DNA of 64,000 bases from Leptidea sinapis (Eukaryota; Arthropoda; Insecta; Lepidoptera; Pieridae). A program made the translations under genes and the position numbers. Of the stretch, positions 12,101 to 22,060 are shown in pieces; within the stretch, counting starts at the first letter, position 1, and each line of letters opens with the position of its first letter. The stretch spans positions 12,881,501 through 12,945,500 of the forward strand of contig NC_066265.1 of assembly GCF_905404315.1 (NCBI RefSeq), in the 5' to 3' direction. The notes beneath the pieces are model-generated. The model did no database searches. It was not told where the DNA came from and worked only from the letters and a program-made list of their open reading frames with translations.

Positions 12101-15100
12101 TTTGTTTTGTACATTTTCTGGGATCATATTGTAGAAGCATATACATCGCCCAACAAAAGACTTACTAACTCGACCCAACCGAGTAGTAGGCATAACAAGT
12201 TTATGTTTGTTCCTCGTGTTAACATTATGAATGTCACAGTTTCTAGAAAATTCCTCAATGTGCTTATGAACATACAAAACATTATCAAAAATGTATTGAG
12301 AAGCAACAGTCAAAATGTTTATTTCTTTAAATTTTTCTCTTAATGATTCTTTAGGACCTAGGTTATAAATCGCGCGAATAGCCCTCTTCTGCAGCGCAAA
12401 GATAGTATTAATATCGGCCGCACTGCCCCATAACAATATACCATAGGACATAATACTAGAAAATAACTAAAGTATACTAATCTCGCCGTATCTATGTCAG
12501 TTAACCGTCTGATTTTCTTAACCGCATATGCTGCAGAACTAAGCCTATTCGCCAATCCTTCAATATGGGGGGCCCCACTGCAATTTGGAATCAAGAGTAA
12601 TGCCAAGAAATATAGCAGATTCCACTGGTTTTACCACCTCTCCATTTAATAAAACATTCGCATCTACATTTTTGACATTTGGCGCGGTGAATTGAATATA
12701 TTTGGTTTTATGATTATTTAACAATAAGTTATTGGCGCTAAACCAGTAAAAATAGCAATACAACGTTTGCTGGGTCGGCTAGTCTTATATAATAAATATA
12801 ATATTATAAAGCTGCAGTGTTTGTTTGTTTGTTTGAACGCGCTAATCTCTGGTACTACTGGTCCGATTTGAATGATTCTTTCAGTGTTGGGTAGTCCATT
12901 TATCGAGGAAGGCTATAGACTATGTTTTTTTTTTCAAAATTAGGGATCCGTAATCAAATTGCTATTTTGTATCACAAGGTGTAAAATCGAAAACCTATTT
13001 TTGCGTACGCTGCAAAAACTATTGATAATAGAACAAAATGATGTACAGGCTATAATATAGGCAATATTTTATTACTTATAAAACTATCGCGTGAATTATA
13101 CTTTATATGGCAAAACAACGTTTGCCGGGTCAGCTAGTATAAATATAATAACCTTACAGATGATAAGTCACACCATCCTTTTTTTGAGTTGATAATGTAT
13201 TATTTAAGCACTTTTTATAGCACACTTAGGTTTGTTGATTGACATACAGTTGACACAGTTACAAGGTTTTACTACGTACGCAACTAATTTTAGTTTCAAT
13301 TATTAGCAAAGTTTAACTGAATATATGGCACGTCAACGTCACACATTGTTCGAGACTGGCTTGAGTACGCCCACTTGGGCATAGTATAAGTTGTTGCACT
13401 TTATGACTACGCCTGCGGTATTTAATTGGAGCGTAGCGGAGACCAATCCTAAATCTAAATAGATAGCCAATATTACTTGCCGATATTAGAGCATTCCGTT
13501 TATTGAAAAATGAAAACAGTATTTCACTTTTAATATTAGAATAGAAGACATAAAACATTAAAAAGAACAACAAATAAAGGGTAAGAGTAAATTTAATAAT
13601 ATACTTTTGTAAGATTTTATGATCATTATAAAATTTTATGACTCACTGACGTCTGACACCAATTATATGTTTTTATTTATATTCCACATCCAATCCACAA
13701 CAAGTCAGATGGATTAGATTTAGATCTACATATCTACACACAAAACAGGAGAAAAAAAATAGGATTTAACAATAATATCTCAGCTTTTCTTATATAATTC
13801 GGTGGATCACTGCACAGTCTGATAGCCTCAACTTAGAAAAAAAGGAGTTAGCGTCTATGGTACACAAAAAAAACGGTTAGCCTCATACAGCTACTTGAGC
13901 TCATGAGGATCACTCAAATAATCAACCTTTTCATAAAATACTGGGGAGTTTTTGGGTCGAAAAGGGTACAGTAGGTACAAAAGAGTATTTAATAACAGTG
14001 TTTCAGTGTTGTGAATTTATGAAAATTGTTATACACTATACATTGGCTATTAAGGAAGATGTACACACTGCCTTAACAATTTTGTTACAGATATAAGCCA
14101 AGTATAAAAACAGTTATAAAACAAATTATTTATTCAACAAATATTTGTTTTAGGCAGCTTTGGATGTAGCAGTCGACTATGCTTCAAAAAGAATGGCATT
14201 TGGCAAACCAATAACAAAACTACAGTCAATTCAAAATAAATTGGCTGATATGGCTCTCAGATTGGAATCTGCTCGGCTACTGACCTGGCGTGCAGCTTGG
14301 TTGAAAGATAATAAGAAACCATTCACAAAAGAAGCAGCTATGGCGAAGCTGGCTGCATCAGAAGCTGCTACATTTGTTTCTCATCAAAGTATACAGGTGA
14401 GATAGCACAACCAATATAATCACTCTTAATAATAAGAACTCATGTATATTCCCGTAAAGGTAAAATATGTAGATATGTATCACACAACCTCTTTCTTTGG
14501 CTATATCCGTAGGTGGGCGCTTCGTGAGTGTTCTCTTCTTCCCTCTATTTTTATTTCTAGTAATAATCTTTCAGCTTTAAGACTATTACAAGCCTTGCCT
14601 CTGGATAGTCTCTGGTAAGCACTTACCATTGGGAGGCTCCTTTGCACAGGATGCCGTCTAGATTATGGGTACCACAACGGCGCTTATTTCTGCTGTGAAG
14701 CAATAATGTGTAAGCATTACTGTGTTTCCCTCCGAAGGGCGCCGTAGCAAGTGCAATTACTGGGCAAATGAGACATGACATCTTATGTCTCAAGGTGACG
14801 AGCGCAGTTGTAGAATTATCATCAGCTAAATGTCCTGCATGTCTTGTTCCTTATAGTCATAAAAAAAAACCTGGTCACAAGTGAGCTCATTGGATTTAAA
14901 AACTTATAAAATTTACAAATATTATAAAAAAAAAGGTAAATTTTTGCATAAGAGGTGTATTAAATTAAATTTTTAGTTATTTGATACTTTTCAGTTTTTG
15001 AAGATGATTTTTCTTAAACGTAGTTTTTTTTATCAACTTTCATGTAACAATTTTACAGATACTTGGTGGAATGGGGTATGTCTCCGACATGCCAGCAGAA

Positions 15101-15202
15101 CGACACTACAGGGATGCAAGAATCACAGAAATTTATGAGGGTACTTCGGAGATACAGAGGCTTGTTATTGCCGGTCAAATTATTAAAGAGTATGGAGTAT
15201 GA
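9151..15202 (+). CDS. ACADS: Short-chain acyl-CoA dehydrogenase (SCAD), five exons
   Basis: This FAD enzyme catalyses the first step of mitochondrial beta-oxidation, making trans-2-enoyl-CoA from butyryl-CoA-sized substrates and passing electrons to ETF. Exons are 9151-9187, 9345-9719, 9809-10224, 14154-14396 and 15059-15202, all GT-AG with matching phases. They give 404 aa, close to the ~412 aa of vertebrate SCAD. The start MIRLFTKTVVNI is a plausible mitochondrial targeting peptide. Both family signatures are present: CFALSEPGNGSDAGA (exon 3) and ILGGMGYVSDMPAERHYRDA (exon 5). The catalytic base is expected to be the Glu of IYEGTSEIQRL. An AATAAA lies at 15349-15354. Intron 3 (about 3.9 kb) is packed with transposons. 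Drosophila Arc42 is the likely counterpart. Confidence 0.96.
10365..11324. mobile_element. Foldback element with ~240-bp inverted arms
   Basis: The left arm begins with TTCAAAAAAGGAGGAGGTTC and the right arm ends with the near complement GAACCTCCTCCTTTTTGGAA. Reading inward, the arms correspond over about 240 bp (10365-10605 against 11088-11324), including a block with GAACCGATTTTGATAATTC on the left and its near complement on the right, and CAATGGTATCCATGA matched by a diverged complement. The middle carries a further family piece (CTGACTTCAAAATACTATTC). Related single arms occur at 33340-33540 and 57440-57690. It has no coding capacity, so it is non-autonomous. Confidence 0.65.
11454..12782 (+). 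mobile_element. Non-autonomous Helitron, interrupted by a LINE fragment
   Basis: The 5' end TCAATATATATATAAAAATG and the following GAATTGCTGTTCGTTAGT block match the second copy at 56070. The 3' end is CAACGTTTGCTGGGTCGG followed by CTAG at 12779-12782 and a T. TC start, CTAG end and insertion before T are Helitron hallmarks. The sequence resembles the widespread lepidopteran Lep1-type element. A LINE fragment at about 11803-12746 splits it. Confidence 0.7.
11803..12746 (-). mobile_element. 5'-truncated Jockey-type LINE fragment (RT C-terminal part)
   Basis: Minus-strand frames at 12763-12560, 12606-12358 and 12451-12002 encode, with frameshifts, the same protein as the plus-strand LINE at 53499-54494 (for example WFSANNLLLNNHKTKYIQF, VESAIFLGITLDSKLQWGP, MSYGILLWGSAADINTIFAL). 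The 3' tail runs to the TATTTTTATTCAAA block near 11810. The copy starts inside the reverse transcriptase palm/thumb region and is dead. Confidence 0.8.
12783..13137 (+). mobile_element. Second non-autonomous Helitron, abutting the first
   Basis: It starts TCTTATATAATAAATAT immediately after the CTAG of the previous Helitron. It ends AAAACAACGTTTGCCGGGTC followed by AGCTAG at 13132-13137. The same 3' end is found at 55729. No coding sequence. Confidence 0.65.
14622..14872 (+). repeat. SINE-like repeat, near full length
   Basis: This is an ACADS intron 4 copy of the ~310-bp family, sense orientation with an A-run at 14866-14873. Blocks visible are GGAGGCTCCTTTGCACAGGA, GGTACCACAACGGCG, GGGCGCCGTAGC and CTCAAGGTGACGAGCGCA. 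Confidence 0.75.
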
Positions 15203-16219
15203 AGATTAAATTTGAATGTAAATCACCATTGTGTCCCTATCAGTATAAGTCTGTAAAGAATAATCATTTACAGTAAGATACTGTTATATCTTTAGAGACT
15301 GGTCCCATTAAGAGATAGTTATATTATTTCATAATATTTTTATATTATAATAAAACTGTAACTAATCAATGTATGTACATGAAAAATATTTGATAAAATC
15401 TCATATTGAGGATATTTTTATAAGTATAGATCACATAATATTGTGCTTGAGGTATATTAATAAAAGTTTAACAGTGCCAATATAAGGTGATAAACCATGT
15501 ATTTTCTTAGTTTAACTGCCATTAATTATAATATAATTGACTGATTTTAAGGAATATTTTACAGAAGCAGCGAAATTTTTATAGATTATCTGTTCTAGTT
15601 ATTATAAAAAGCAGCCATATTTTTACTTTTGATATTGAATCATGCCAGGGTATATAATATAGGGTATACAAAATATTGTGTTTTAGTGCTATAAAAATGA
15701 ATTAAAATGCTATGCAATAAAATATAACAATTTTATACATACTGAATAAAGACATATCATAAATAATCAATTTAGATTGTATTTTTATTTATTACACAAC
15801 CCAATAGACAATTACCCCTTACATACCGAATAAGTTAATTGGCCTCATTTTGATATATGGCACAAAATACCATGTAATTCGACTTAATGACGAAATCCAC
15901 ACGCCTCATTCGATTTCTGGTTTTAGGAAGTGCTATTTCGCTTTGGACTTATAATAGTATGAAGGCGAATAATGTAGGTATAGTTTTGGATATATATAGT
16001 GCATACAAAGGTTTAGAAAAAAATGCACGGGAACGTAACAGTTCTTGCCATATTGTTATAGAAGCTTATCAAATAAGACTAGTAAACTTTATATAAAATT
16101 TTAATAGTAATACTTTGGATAAATACAAATTATTATCTATATAATTTCATTAATAATAGAGAAAACATATTTAATTTTCAAAAAGACTAAATGTTCGGCA
16201 GGAATTAAAAATAATTATC
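15203..16219. other. Convergent 3' region between ACADS and ARPC3
   Basis: This holds the ACADS 3' UTR (AATAAA at 15349) and, from the other strand, the ARPC3 3' UTR, whose possible poly(A) signal is the complement of TTTATT at 15784. A small plus-strand frame at 15887-16096 (69 codons, starts MTKSTRLIRFLVLGSAIS with a hydrophobic N-terminus) lies antisense to the ARPC3 3' UTR. I cannot support it as a gene. Confidence 0.4.
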
Positions 16220-19200
16220 TTATTGCCCGGGGCCTGAAAGTGACTTGTCCATGAATTTCCTCTTCGCAAAGCACAACCACCATTTACTTGGCTTACCGTC
16301 TTCAGTAGCAAACACCTGTGACAAATCATAATATTTATTTTAGTTTTTGAACCAGTTAGTAGCATAAGTGCACTTGCAAGCAAGGGTTCTTGAATTCAAA
16401 TTTGACTGTAGCCTGGTGTTATTATATTAATGGTAAAATTATTATTAACATCTTCGGCTTCGGTCGTGGGAAGCAGTGGTGATAATTAATTAGACTGTGC
16501 ATGTACTGGATCACTTAATTCAGGTAGCGATCAATCGAGTGTACTTAGAATTTGCTCAGACTTTACTAACATATAACTTACTACTAGCATAATCATTTGA
16601 CAGTTGAAGTTTCAAGTTCGCGTTTTAGAACACTCAACTAAGGTTTACGGTAAGTAAAGTCTGAGCAAAGTATGTTCTATACCTAGATATCAGCATTAGA
16701 GTGACACCATAGTTCAATGGATTAAAGTAATAATAATAATATTGACACACATTTTACATAAATTATCTTGCCCCAAGTTAAGCATATATAGCCTGTGTTA
16801 TGGGTTACAAGACAATGATATATTTAATACAATATACTTACTTAAACGTACATAAATTGATATAAACATACATAAATACATTCAAACATCCATGACTCGG
16901 AAACAAACATCCATATTCATCATATAAATGCTTGCAATTACCAGGATTCGAACCCGGGACAGTATAACAGTTGTGCTTTAATCCATTGAAGTTTTTACTT
17001 AATGCAGCACACTTAGAAAAAGCTGAATTATGTGGAAGAGCTGGATATGACGAACAATCTCACATCTTGGCTAAGGACAGCCAAAGAGGGAGCATAGTGG
17101 TGTAGGATAGTAGAGAAGGACACACATAGGGTCTTGAGTCTTGACCCACTTTGAGTTGAAAGTTTTGTAACTACAATCTGATAACAAATTTCATTAAAAA
17201 AATAGGAAGATGGTTGACCCAAAAAATATAATTTGTGATATTTTTTTTAAAGAGTTAGCTGTTCTATGTCTAATAAAAGTTAAATAAAACAATATTACAT
17301 AAATTTTTTAACTGCAATTACTTTCGAATTAATAAATCGATTTTCATGCAGTTTTCAGTCGATCGGTAAAGCCGAACTATTAAAAAAAAACACATTTAGA
17401 AATCTATTTTTTTTTCGAAGTTGTTTTGAGATTTCTTAAAATCTACCGTTCCGAATTGTATTCAAAATCTAAGTCTAAAATCTTTCGAATGGCGCCAATC
17501 GCGATGAAATCGGTCGAGCCCTTCAAAAGTTATAAGAGGCTTACATATATCCATATACACACATACAGACATCGCGGGGAGTCAGGGAAGCTTTCTAGTA
17601 CCTTAAAACGTCGACAACGGATGAAAACTCAATTTTCGAATAACAAGCTAAAACCAATAACATCCCAATTTTTGAAGTGGCAAGTTACAAAAGTGTTCTG
17701 AGAGGTAAATGTTTACCTTAGGTAGTTGCTGGTTCCATTCCTTGGATTACAGGACTACTTGGCACATTGATGACAATTGGTAAACTATGTTTGTAATTTC
17801 ATACATATACAAAAATCTTGGTGCCACTTATTTTGTAAACAAATAAAATATTATTATACCCTAATTATCAGATTAGTTGTCAAGCTAACTCAATTCAAAC
17901 CATGCACAGCTGTAGAAACTGAAGATGAAGATAAATATAATGTTAACTTTGCTTGCAATACAGAAAAAAACAAAATTTACCTTATCACAAACTCTGGCAC
18001 CTGTCTCATGCCTAAGTTGTTGAAAATACTGTCTCATTAAGTCTGAAAAATATTTAGATTCATTAAAAAATAAGTTTAGTTTAGAGTGCCACACGCTTTG
18101 TGGCAGCTTAGCACCTCAGGAGTTAATGAAGTGTTCGAGGACATCAGAAATTTTTGATTAATATGAGACTTGGTGTGATACACAACACAGAATTTTGGAG
18201 CTATTATGGTGGCAGACTTTTACTTCCCTCGGACCTATCATTAAAGGTGTAACTCAAACAGTAGGAGAAGGCCACTCTGCTTATTACATGTACATTGTTA
18301 TATATTCAACAAAAGAATCAATTATAACTGGATGGCCAGGAGCCAAAATAAACATCACTGGGTGAAAAAACACTTGTCTAAAGCTTTGATACACATAGGT
18401 CCTGTGTCAAGAAGTTCTTTTTAGCAACGATTTAATCAATAAAAATTTTTGGGTACTATAAAAAATATTTCAATTAAGGAGATACAGGTTGCATTTCATA
18501 AATTTAGTACTTCACTTTTTCTTTTTTATGAAAATACGGGACGAGATGATCAGGACGTTCAGTTGATGGTAATCGATACACCCTGTCCATTACAATGCAG
18601 TGCAGCTCAGGATTTTTGAAAAGCCCAAAAATGTGCAATACATGTGTATTGGTATTTTGAGTATGCTCAAACCTTAAAGATTTTATTTATTTAGATTTAT
18701 ATTGCCAGTTAGTGTCTGTTTAAAAGGAATGAAACACATGACTTAACTAGAAAGCTCTAGGATCTAGTTCCCATTGGGTATATATCCTCCGCCTCCTCAC
18801 CAATGACTGTTAGATTCATGGAAGGAGTTTATCTAGGGGGTCTATATGCTATAGAGGAGGAATAGATTTGAAGAGGAATTATTGTCTGAGGCTTTTATAA
18901 TTCTATAAGGAAAACATAAATATTTAAGGGCACAACCCAGACACAATGATCATTCATATTTTGCTATTAGTTATTTGCAAAGAACTATAGCAGCTGCCTC
19001 TCTGCAGATACACTTACTGAAATTTATATTAAAACTATGGCTGTCTGAATTTATTATTATTCTTACTTAACATACCAGTCCAATACAATAACCTACCAGC
19101 TTCCTGAGCAGATGATGGCTTAGCATAAACTGAATTTAAGGGAAATCCAGATTCCCCTGGTATATCAAACTTTGATATAGCCAGCATATACATTTCCTGT

Positions 19201-19636
19201 TGCCCTTGGTTCTTGTTGGAGCATTTCTGCAGTTTTTTTAAACATTCCGAGATGTATAGAGTTAGATAGATAAGCACTCTATCTGCATCAGACTAAAATA
19301 ATTCAGTGTAAATAGCATATAATATATCAATGGCATTATTAATTATATAAATTTGTATAAATATTGTTAATTTCTACCTTGATCTCATAGAATCTAAAGA
19401 AGACGTTTGCTTTAAAATAATTTAGAGCTTCATCAATAATATCCAGTTCGATTTTAGTGTTAATTGGTGCAGGGCCTCGAAAAGTGGTTTTGAGAGGTAA
19501 AACAGCAAGATTACCAATTGACTGGGTATAATCTGTTAATGACGAATGATAGGCCTGCGGACACAGGATATAAAATTACAATAAAATATGTAGAATAATA
19601 TTTAAATAACATTGATGTGGTGATACTTACTGGCAT
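16220..19636 (-). CDS. ARPC3: Arp2/3 complex subunit 3 (p21-Arc), five exons
   Basis: ARPC3 is a structural subunit of the seven-protein Arp2/3 complex that nucleates branched actin filaments in the cytoplasm. Exons in reading order are 19636-19631 (only ATG CCA), 19554-19378, 19292-19097, 18042-17981 and 16315-16220. All are GT-AG and give 178 aa, the same length as human ARPC3. Conserved stretches include YHSSL (residues 4-8), GNLAVLPLKT, a block ending LNYFKANVFF, LTLYISECLKKLQKC, FDIPGESGFPLNSVYAKPSS, MRQYFQQLRHETGARVCDK and the C-terminus KPSKWWLCFAKRKFMDKSLS. The tiny first coding exon is a splice-dependent start. It converges with ACADS. Confidence 0.97.
16551..16669. mobile_element. 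MITE-like element with 17-bp inverted ends
   Basis: TTTGCTCAGACTTTACT at 16551-16567 is the exact reverse complement of AGTAAAGTCTGAGCAAA at 16653-16669. The element is 119 bp and non-coding. Target duplication is not clear. Confidence 0.5.
16728..16995 (-). repeat. tRNA-derived SINE
   Basis: On the minus strand GGGTTCGAATCCTGG (about 16941-16955) matches a Pol III B box. The low-coordinate tail AATAATATTGACACAC recurs at about 46846-46862. This fits a tRNA-headed SINE rather than a tRNA gene, because no cloverleaf arms or anticodon stem are evident. Confidence 0.5.
18043..19096. other. ARPC3 intron 3
   Basis: AT-rich intron with one truncated SINE-like repeat (18519-18634). Nothing else recognised. 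Confidence 0.5.
18519..18634 (-). repeat. SINE-like repeat, truncated
   Basis: The 3' third of the ~310-bp family, recognised by ATGAAAATACGGGACGAGAT, CAGGACGTTCAGTTGATGG and CCATTACAATGCAGTGCAGC. The T-rich low-coordinate end is the complement of the tail. Confidence 0.7.
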
Positions 19637-20236
19637 TGTAAATCTTTGTTTTATTGCACACACAATTTTAAAGTTAATTAATTTTTATTAGACTTACGCT
19701 TATGGCCATCTAATAACAATAAATTCTACTTAATTAACTAAATAAATATAATAAGAATTATATATAGGCACAGACCACTTAATTTTATTTGAAATGAATC
19801 ACAATCGGTATAAGCCCATCTGCATTCGGCTATCACAATCTGCCACAATTTGACAATTGACATTGTGAATTTGTGAATTGTAGTTTGTCATTGTCAATCT
19901 CATTAGTAGAGTGATAGAAAGTTCTAAATTACATTTGAAAAATCCCTTGTCACGATGTTTAATCGAGAGAATCTCCGAAACGAAACTACTGAATCGTTTT
20001 TTCTAAAAGAGAAAAGGATTAACCAGCGTTCCGGGCACTCTAAACCTTGATTATGGAAAGCAAAAGGATGTAAATAAGAGGCGGAACTGCCTAAGAACGT
20101 AGTGTTTAAATTCTCGTTGTGCCTAAGTAAAAATTGAAATTTAAGTTTGTTATGAAACGTGAAAATCAATGTGCCAATGTGATTTGACATAAGTTTGAAA
20201 TAGTAGTACTTAGTAATTACAGTATATAGAGACTTA

Positions 20237-20428
20237 CGGCCGTTTTCAATAACCTATCTATACTTAGTTTAACCTACTAGACGTAGACAAATCTATCCTT
20301 TTATGCTTACTTACATTTCAATAACCTATCGACAACATTGGACTATAACTATATTGGACATAAGATCTTGTTATTAAACGGTGACAGCAAGGTATCCGTA
20401 ACTAGAAATAAGATATTGAAAACGGCCG
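20237..20428. mobile_element. MITE with 15-bp inverted ends and TTA duplication
   Basis: CGGCCGTTTTCAATA (20237-20251) pairs exactly with TATTGAAAACGGCCG (20414-20428). Both are flanked outside by TTA (20234-20236 and 20429-20431). A 3-bp TTA/TAA target duplication is typical of PIF/Harbinger elements. 192 bp, non-coding. Confidence 0.65.
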
Positions 20429-20431
20429 TTA

Positions 20432-21209
20432 GAGAGTTTCGCTAGGCTGAAGGAAAGTTTCTACATTGAGTGCAGTTTGGGTGAACTTATAATTTATTTT
20501 TCTTAGGATAAAGTAGGAGATAACAAAATTTTGAAGTGAAAACTTCTTTAGGATCGCTGAGATTTTAAAGTCTATGAAACAATAAAACGACAGTAAAAAG
20601 ACACAGACACAAGAATTCATAAGATTTAACGTGGGAGAAAATGAGATAGGAAGCATTTATACAGTGTTTCTTATGTTCGTGGTTTTTGTTTAATATTTTT
20701 AAACAACATTTAAATGCTTTTTTTTTGTTTTTTTCTATTAAATATTTTTTAAACAATATTTTATGGAATTATGTTTTTGGATATATATTTTTTGAGGATA
20801 TATTTAAAGAATATCTTTGAAAAATTGTTTTAAAATAATGACGGAGACTTTGACATATTTGTTTTTAAAATTAATCCGTTGAAATTTCACTTCTACAGTC
20901 TACTATGTGTCCCAGCACACATTTAAATTTTTTTCATCTCTCAGTATGAAACAGCCAATAATGAAAAAGCCGGAAATGGATTAGTATTTAATAACATCAT
21001 GAGAGATATTATTTCATACACAGTTTGCAATTTCTACATGTAAAAATGTCAAAAATATTTCCGTACAAGAACAGAGAACAACGTAATTGATATTTAAGTA
21101 CTGATTGAACTACTACATTTCATAAGAATAAGGATTTTTAAAAAAATATCAAGATAAAGTTACTAATATAATATTATTTGTACTAATTATACCAAAGATC
21201 GATCTAAAA
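20432..21209. other. Intergenic, nothing recognised
   Basis: AT-rich sequence between the MITE and a LINE remnant, with T-runs and A-runs but no supported gene or repeat. Confidence 0.4.
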
Positions 21210-21610
21210 CTGGAAAGTAAAGCATGATCACTTGGCATTGCGTAGGAACATCGCTTCATTGTATACTTTAGCTAAGGCATTTGTCACGCAGAGTGTTCAG
21301 AAGAACTGTTTTCTCATGCTGCCGATTTACATCTTTACAGGTCACGGCACAAACTTGGATATCAATCTAGATCTGCGGCATTCAACCATGATGTGGTTTT
21401 CAAGGAAATTCTTGTCACGTACAACCAAACTGAGTCATGAGCTTCCTTACGAGCTATCTACAAAAAAAAAAACAAGTATGCCTTCCTAAAAAAGAAAACA
21501 CACCTGTGATTCCTTTGGTGTTGTAGGATAATATGTGCGGTGGTGATCATTGAACATCAGGTGACCCGTAGGCACGTTTCTCCTCCATAAACATCTTCTA
21601 AAAGGCTATT
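21210..21610 (+). mobile_element. Diverged C-terminal remnant of the CR1-like LINE family
   Basis: The plus-strand frame reads HLALRRNIASLYTL and, further on, MMWFSRKFLSRTTKLSHELP. This is a diverged version of the LALRRDVGSFCIFYRI and FSRSFLPRTTKLWNELPC segments at 43080-43301 and 63608-63805. The 3' tail (ATCAGGTGACCCGTAGGCA) matches as well. 5'-truncated and frameshifted. Confidence 0.65.
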
Positions 21611-21648
21611 TCGCTCATATTCCTAAATGCGCGCTTGCGTCAAGGTAT

Positions 21649-22060
21649 TGTAGCTGTACCTACAACCAATAATATCAATTAATACAAATGTCTTATACCT
21701 AACTTGTAACGTAGCATTATAGATCGTAGAAATAGTAATCGTGCATAATAACTGTAATAAGCGTATGCCGAAAGATTCGTTCTGACAAGAACATTTTATT
21801 TTATATAACGTAATATTAGCTCTGATAAGAACATTTTATTTTATATAACGTAATATTAGCTCTGATAAGAACCATTTCATAATGCTGTACATCAACTCAT
21901 AGAAACATACAGATCACCAGTAGTCATCGCAGTGAAGTTTCAAGCATCGTACTTTCTCTCGACGATCGCAGATATACTCACGTGATCAGTCATATGCTCC
22001 GCGTTACACAACCGCACAGCAAGGCCGAGCGTCCTCGAATGAAGCGTCGGGACTCGGGGG
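21649..22060 (+). repeat. 5' LTR, upstream part (412 bp)
   Basis: Starts TGTAGCTGTACCTACAACC, matching the 3' LTR start at 29743. It is interrupted at 22060 by the polyT of an inserted LINE. Includes a 40-bp unit repeated twice plus 12 bp (21781-21872). Confidence 0.88.

Larger units (their letters stand above)
10225..14153. other. ACADS intron 3, transposon-filled
   Basis: This intron holds a long-arm foldback element (10365-11324), a Helitron interrupted by a LINE (11454-12782) and a second Helitron (12783-13137). The remaining 13138-14153 is AT-rich and I see nothing I can name in it. Confidence 0.65.
16316..17980. other. ARPC3 intron 4 with small repeats
   Basis: This contains a short terminal-inverted-repeat hairpin element (16551-16669), a tRNA-derived SINE (about 16728-16995), and a repeat-like block at about 17340-17650. 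That block contains GCGATGAAATCGGTCGAGCC and 'aaaacgtcgacaacgg' phrases, of a type I associate with interspersed insect repeats. No gene seen. Confidence 0.5.

Noticed and set aside
15887..16096. Small plus-strand ORF with hydrophobic N-terminus
   Set aside because: It is short, antisense to the ARPC3 3' UTR, has no recognisable family and lies in AT-rich sequence; mentioned only as part of the convergent region.
16941..16955. tRNA-like B-box sequence on the minus strand
   Set aside because: No cloverleaf or anticodon arm can be formed around it; it fits a tRNA-derived SINE.
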